Position numbers and translations under genes: made by a program. A stretch of DNA of 64,000 nucleotides from Tissierellales bacterium (GTDB lineage: Bacteria; Bacillota; Clostridia; Tissierellales; Sedimentibacteraceae), in NCBI GenBank assembly GCA_018433765.1, contig JAHDQO010000002.1, positions 124,001-188,000 of the forward strand, in the 5' to 3' direction. Shown piece after piece: positions 63,631-64,000 of this stretch. Within the stretch, counting starts at the first letter, position 1, and each line of letters begins with the position of its first letter. The notes under the pieces were generated by a model. It was not told the origin of the DNA, ran no database searches, and worked only from the letters and a program-made list of their open reading frames with translations.

Positions 63631-64000
63631 TCAACCTCCTATTTTATTAATATATTCAACTTCCCAAGATGAAAGATGTTTCCATTTGCCTCTCTTAAGA
63701 TTGTCCAACTTTATATTTCCAAAAGAAATCCTCTCTAACTCTATTACTTTATATCCTAGACAATCTAGCATTCTTCTTATTTGGCGGTTTTTTCCTTCAT
63801 GTATACTTAATTCTATTATACTTTTATTATTTTGAAAGTTTAGCAATTTAACTTTAGATTGTGCTGTAACATAATTTCCAATATCTACTCCTGAGCGCAG
63901 TCTATCTAAGTCTTTTAACTTAATTTTACCATTAATCTTAACTATATAAGTTTTATATACTTTATATTTTGGATGAGTCAATTTGTTTGTAAGCATACCA
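63631..64000 (-). CDS. rRNA pseudouridine synthase, RsuA/RluB family, C-terminal part (5' end outside window)
   Basis: The frame is open through the right edge, so only about 122 C-terminal residues are present. LTHPKYKVYKTYIV, then SIHEGKNRQIRRMLDCLGY, are the classic motifs after the catalytic GRLD segment, which lies outside the window. In Firmicutes the usual member is RluB, which modifies 23S rRNA near the peptidyl-transferase centre, but the subfamily cannot be fixed from this part. It is six bases before mnmM. Confidence 0.9.
   Translation of the reverse strand, partial: GMLTNKLTHPKYKVYKTYIVKINGKIKLKDLDRLRSGVDIGNYVTAQSKVKLLNFQNNKSIIELSIHEGKNRQIRRMLDCLGYKVIELERISFGNIKLDNLKRGKWKHLSSWEVEYINKIGG

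Noticed and set aside
1-64000. CRISPR arrays, insertion sequences, prophage, rRNA and tRNA genes
   Set aside because: I looked for spaced direct repeats, transposases, phage structural genes and conserved RNA cores and found none; the single recombinase has no accompanying element genes.

Overview
The window is a compact, AT-rich stretch of a bacterial chromosome. PolC-type DNA polymerase, RNase Y, LexA with a YneA-like neighbour, strong GGAGG ribosome binding sites and frequent TTG/GTG starts point to a Firmicute. The gene orders (rpsB-tsf-pyrH-frr-uppS-cdsA-rseP-polC, rimP-nusA-rnpM-ylxQ-infB-rbfA-nrnA-truB-ribF-rpsO-pnp, ftsK-rimO-pgsA-recA-rny, miaB-mutS-mutL-miaA-hfq) and a ferredoxin-dependent 2-oxoacid oxidoreductase suggest an anaerobic member of the Clostridia or Tissierellia. 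A Sedimentibacter-like organism is my inference; no marker here proves the genus.

Layout. 1-2.4 kb is a small accessory region: the end of a UvrA-like ATPase, an overlapping SxxK serine hydrolase and a GNAT acetyltransferase. 2.6-7.5 kb holds comM, dprA and topA. 7.6-17.9 kb runs from rpsB to polC (translation, UMP kinase, ribosome recycling, undecaprenyl phosphate and phospholipid synthesis, site-2 protease, replicative polymerase). 18.1-31.3 kb is the nusA-infB block followed by ribF, rpsO, pnp, a deacetylase, an M16 peptidase, dut, a PRC-barrel protein and a TepA-like protease. 31.4-40.8 kb carries uppP, ftsK, rimO, pgsA, recA, rny and purB. 41.1-43.1 kb has a tyrosine recombinase and the divergent yneA-like/lexA SOS pair. 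Apart from the yneA-like gene, everything up to 43.1 kb is on the + strand; everything after it is on the - strand and converges on lexA.

The - strand part, read in its own direction, starts with the end of an rRNA pseudouridine synthase and mnmM, then a korDABC operon that ends in an RpiR-type regulator, then aroH-cmk-plsC-ispH-S1, three tandem M42 aminopeptidases, miaB, mutS, mutL, miaA, hfq, a YnbB-like PLP enzyme and an unrecognised gene.

The content is mostly housekeeping. The most unusual points are: RNase Y appears to start at an AUA codon; a roughly 100-nt folded RNA with its own terminator lies between rseP and polC; RibF lacks a recognisable flavokinase motif; a perfect 30-bp palindrome sits just upstream of a Xer-like recombinase; and paired 17-bp direct repeats sit at the promoter of the kor operon, which also encodes an RpiR regulator. 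I found no CRISPR array, insertion sequence, prophage, rRNA or tRNA. No gene-free stretch exceeds 300 bases; the longest is 40838-41096.
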